From Anaerozeibacter sp031551775 (GTDB lineage Bacteria > Bacillota > Clostridia > Christensenellales > Aristaeellaceae), in contig JAVBND010000014.1 in the NCBI GenBank assembly GCA_031551775.1, positions 1 through 56,819 of the forward strand: a stretch of 56,819 nt of DNA, written 5' to 3'. Of the stretch, positions 56,812 through 56,819 are shown piece after piece (within the stretch, counting starts at the first letter, position 1; each line of letters begins with the position of its first letter). The notes below the pieces were generated by a model, which was not told the DNA's origin, did not search any database, and saw nothing but the letters and a program-made list of their open reading frames with translations. The position numbers were made by a program, and so were the translations under genes.

Positions 56812-56819
56812 AACACAAT

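Overview
The window reads as a chromosomal segment of a GC-rich, Gram-positive-type anaerobe, most likely in class Clostridia. Supporting signs are AGGAGG ribosome binding sites, frequent GTG/TTG starts, a CtsR-type box before clpB, a YesM/YesN-type sensor-regulator pair, an EndoA/MazF-like toxin, LytR-CpsA-Psr and YitT proteins, TRAP transport and an anaerobic purine-degradation cluster. The order and genus cannot be fixed from what I can see. No tRNA or rRNA gene, CRISPR array, prophage or insertion sequence was found.

Left part (1-19.5 kb). A minus-strand block runs from a two-component pair (5103-6512 and 4535-5110) through a small HTH protein to a secreted RCC1-repeat/Ig-like/caspase-fold protein (1288-3870), an aldo-keto reductase and the start of a MarR regulator. 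It is divergent from a plus-strand sugar-type ABC importer (permease, double ATPase, binding protein), a YesM/YesN-like sensor-regulator pair and a uroporphyrinogen-decarboxylase-family protein, which look like one import-and-use module. Convergent to these are a PfkB kinase, an EutH-like transporter and a soluble hybrid histidine kinase.

Middle part (19.7-36.1 kb). The ribosomal/transcription cluster rpmG-secE-nusG-rplK-rplA is separated from rplJ-rplL by 6.6 kb holding a DUF3795 protein and a plus-strand sensor kinase, SARP-like response regulator and 1132-residue secreted protein. The rpoBC genes do not follow rplL. The promoters of the regulator gene and of the secreted-protein gene share a direct repeat with an 11-bp period, placed identically relative to their -10 boxes, which suggests a self-contained regulon. 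Upstream of rpmG is about 375 bp of tightly packed inverted and tandem repeats. Then come an LCP protein, a small membrane protein, an isolated CbiC-like protein, clpB and a tyrosine phosphatase.

Right part (36.3-56.8 kb). A TRAP permease pair without its binding protein and a MocA-like cytidylyltransferase precede a purine catabolic operon: ssnA, ygfK, a hydantoinase/dihydropyrimidinase gene, a fused selenium-dependent-type xanthine dehydrogenase, an NCS2 permease and ridA. Its leader holds a multi-branched RNA, an intrinsic terminator and an exact 8-nt antiterminator pairing, so it looks like a riboswitch of a class I cannot name. After it come a TetR regulator with a palindromic operator, uppP, an FHA-FtsW/RodA-PBP operon, a solitary MazF/EndoA toxin, a YitT protein and a short-chain dehydrogenase.
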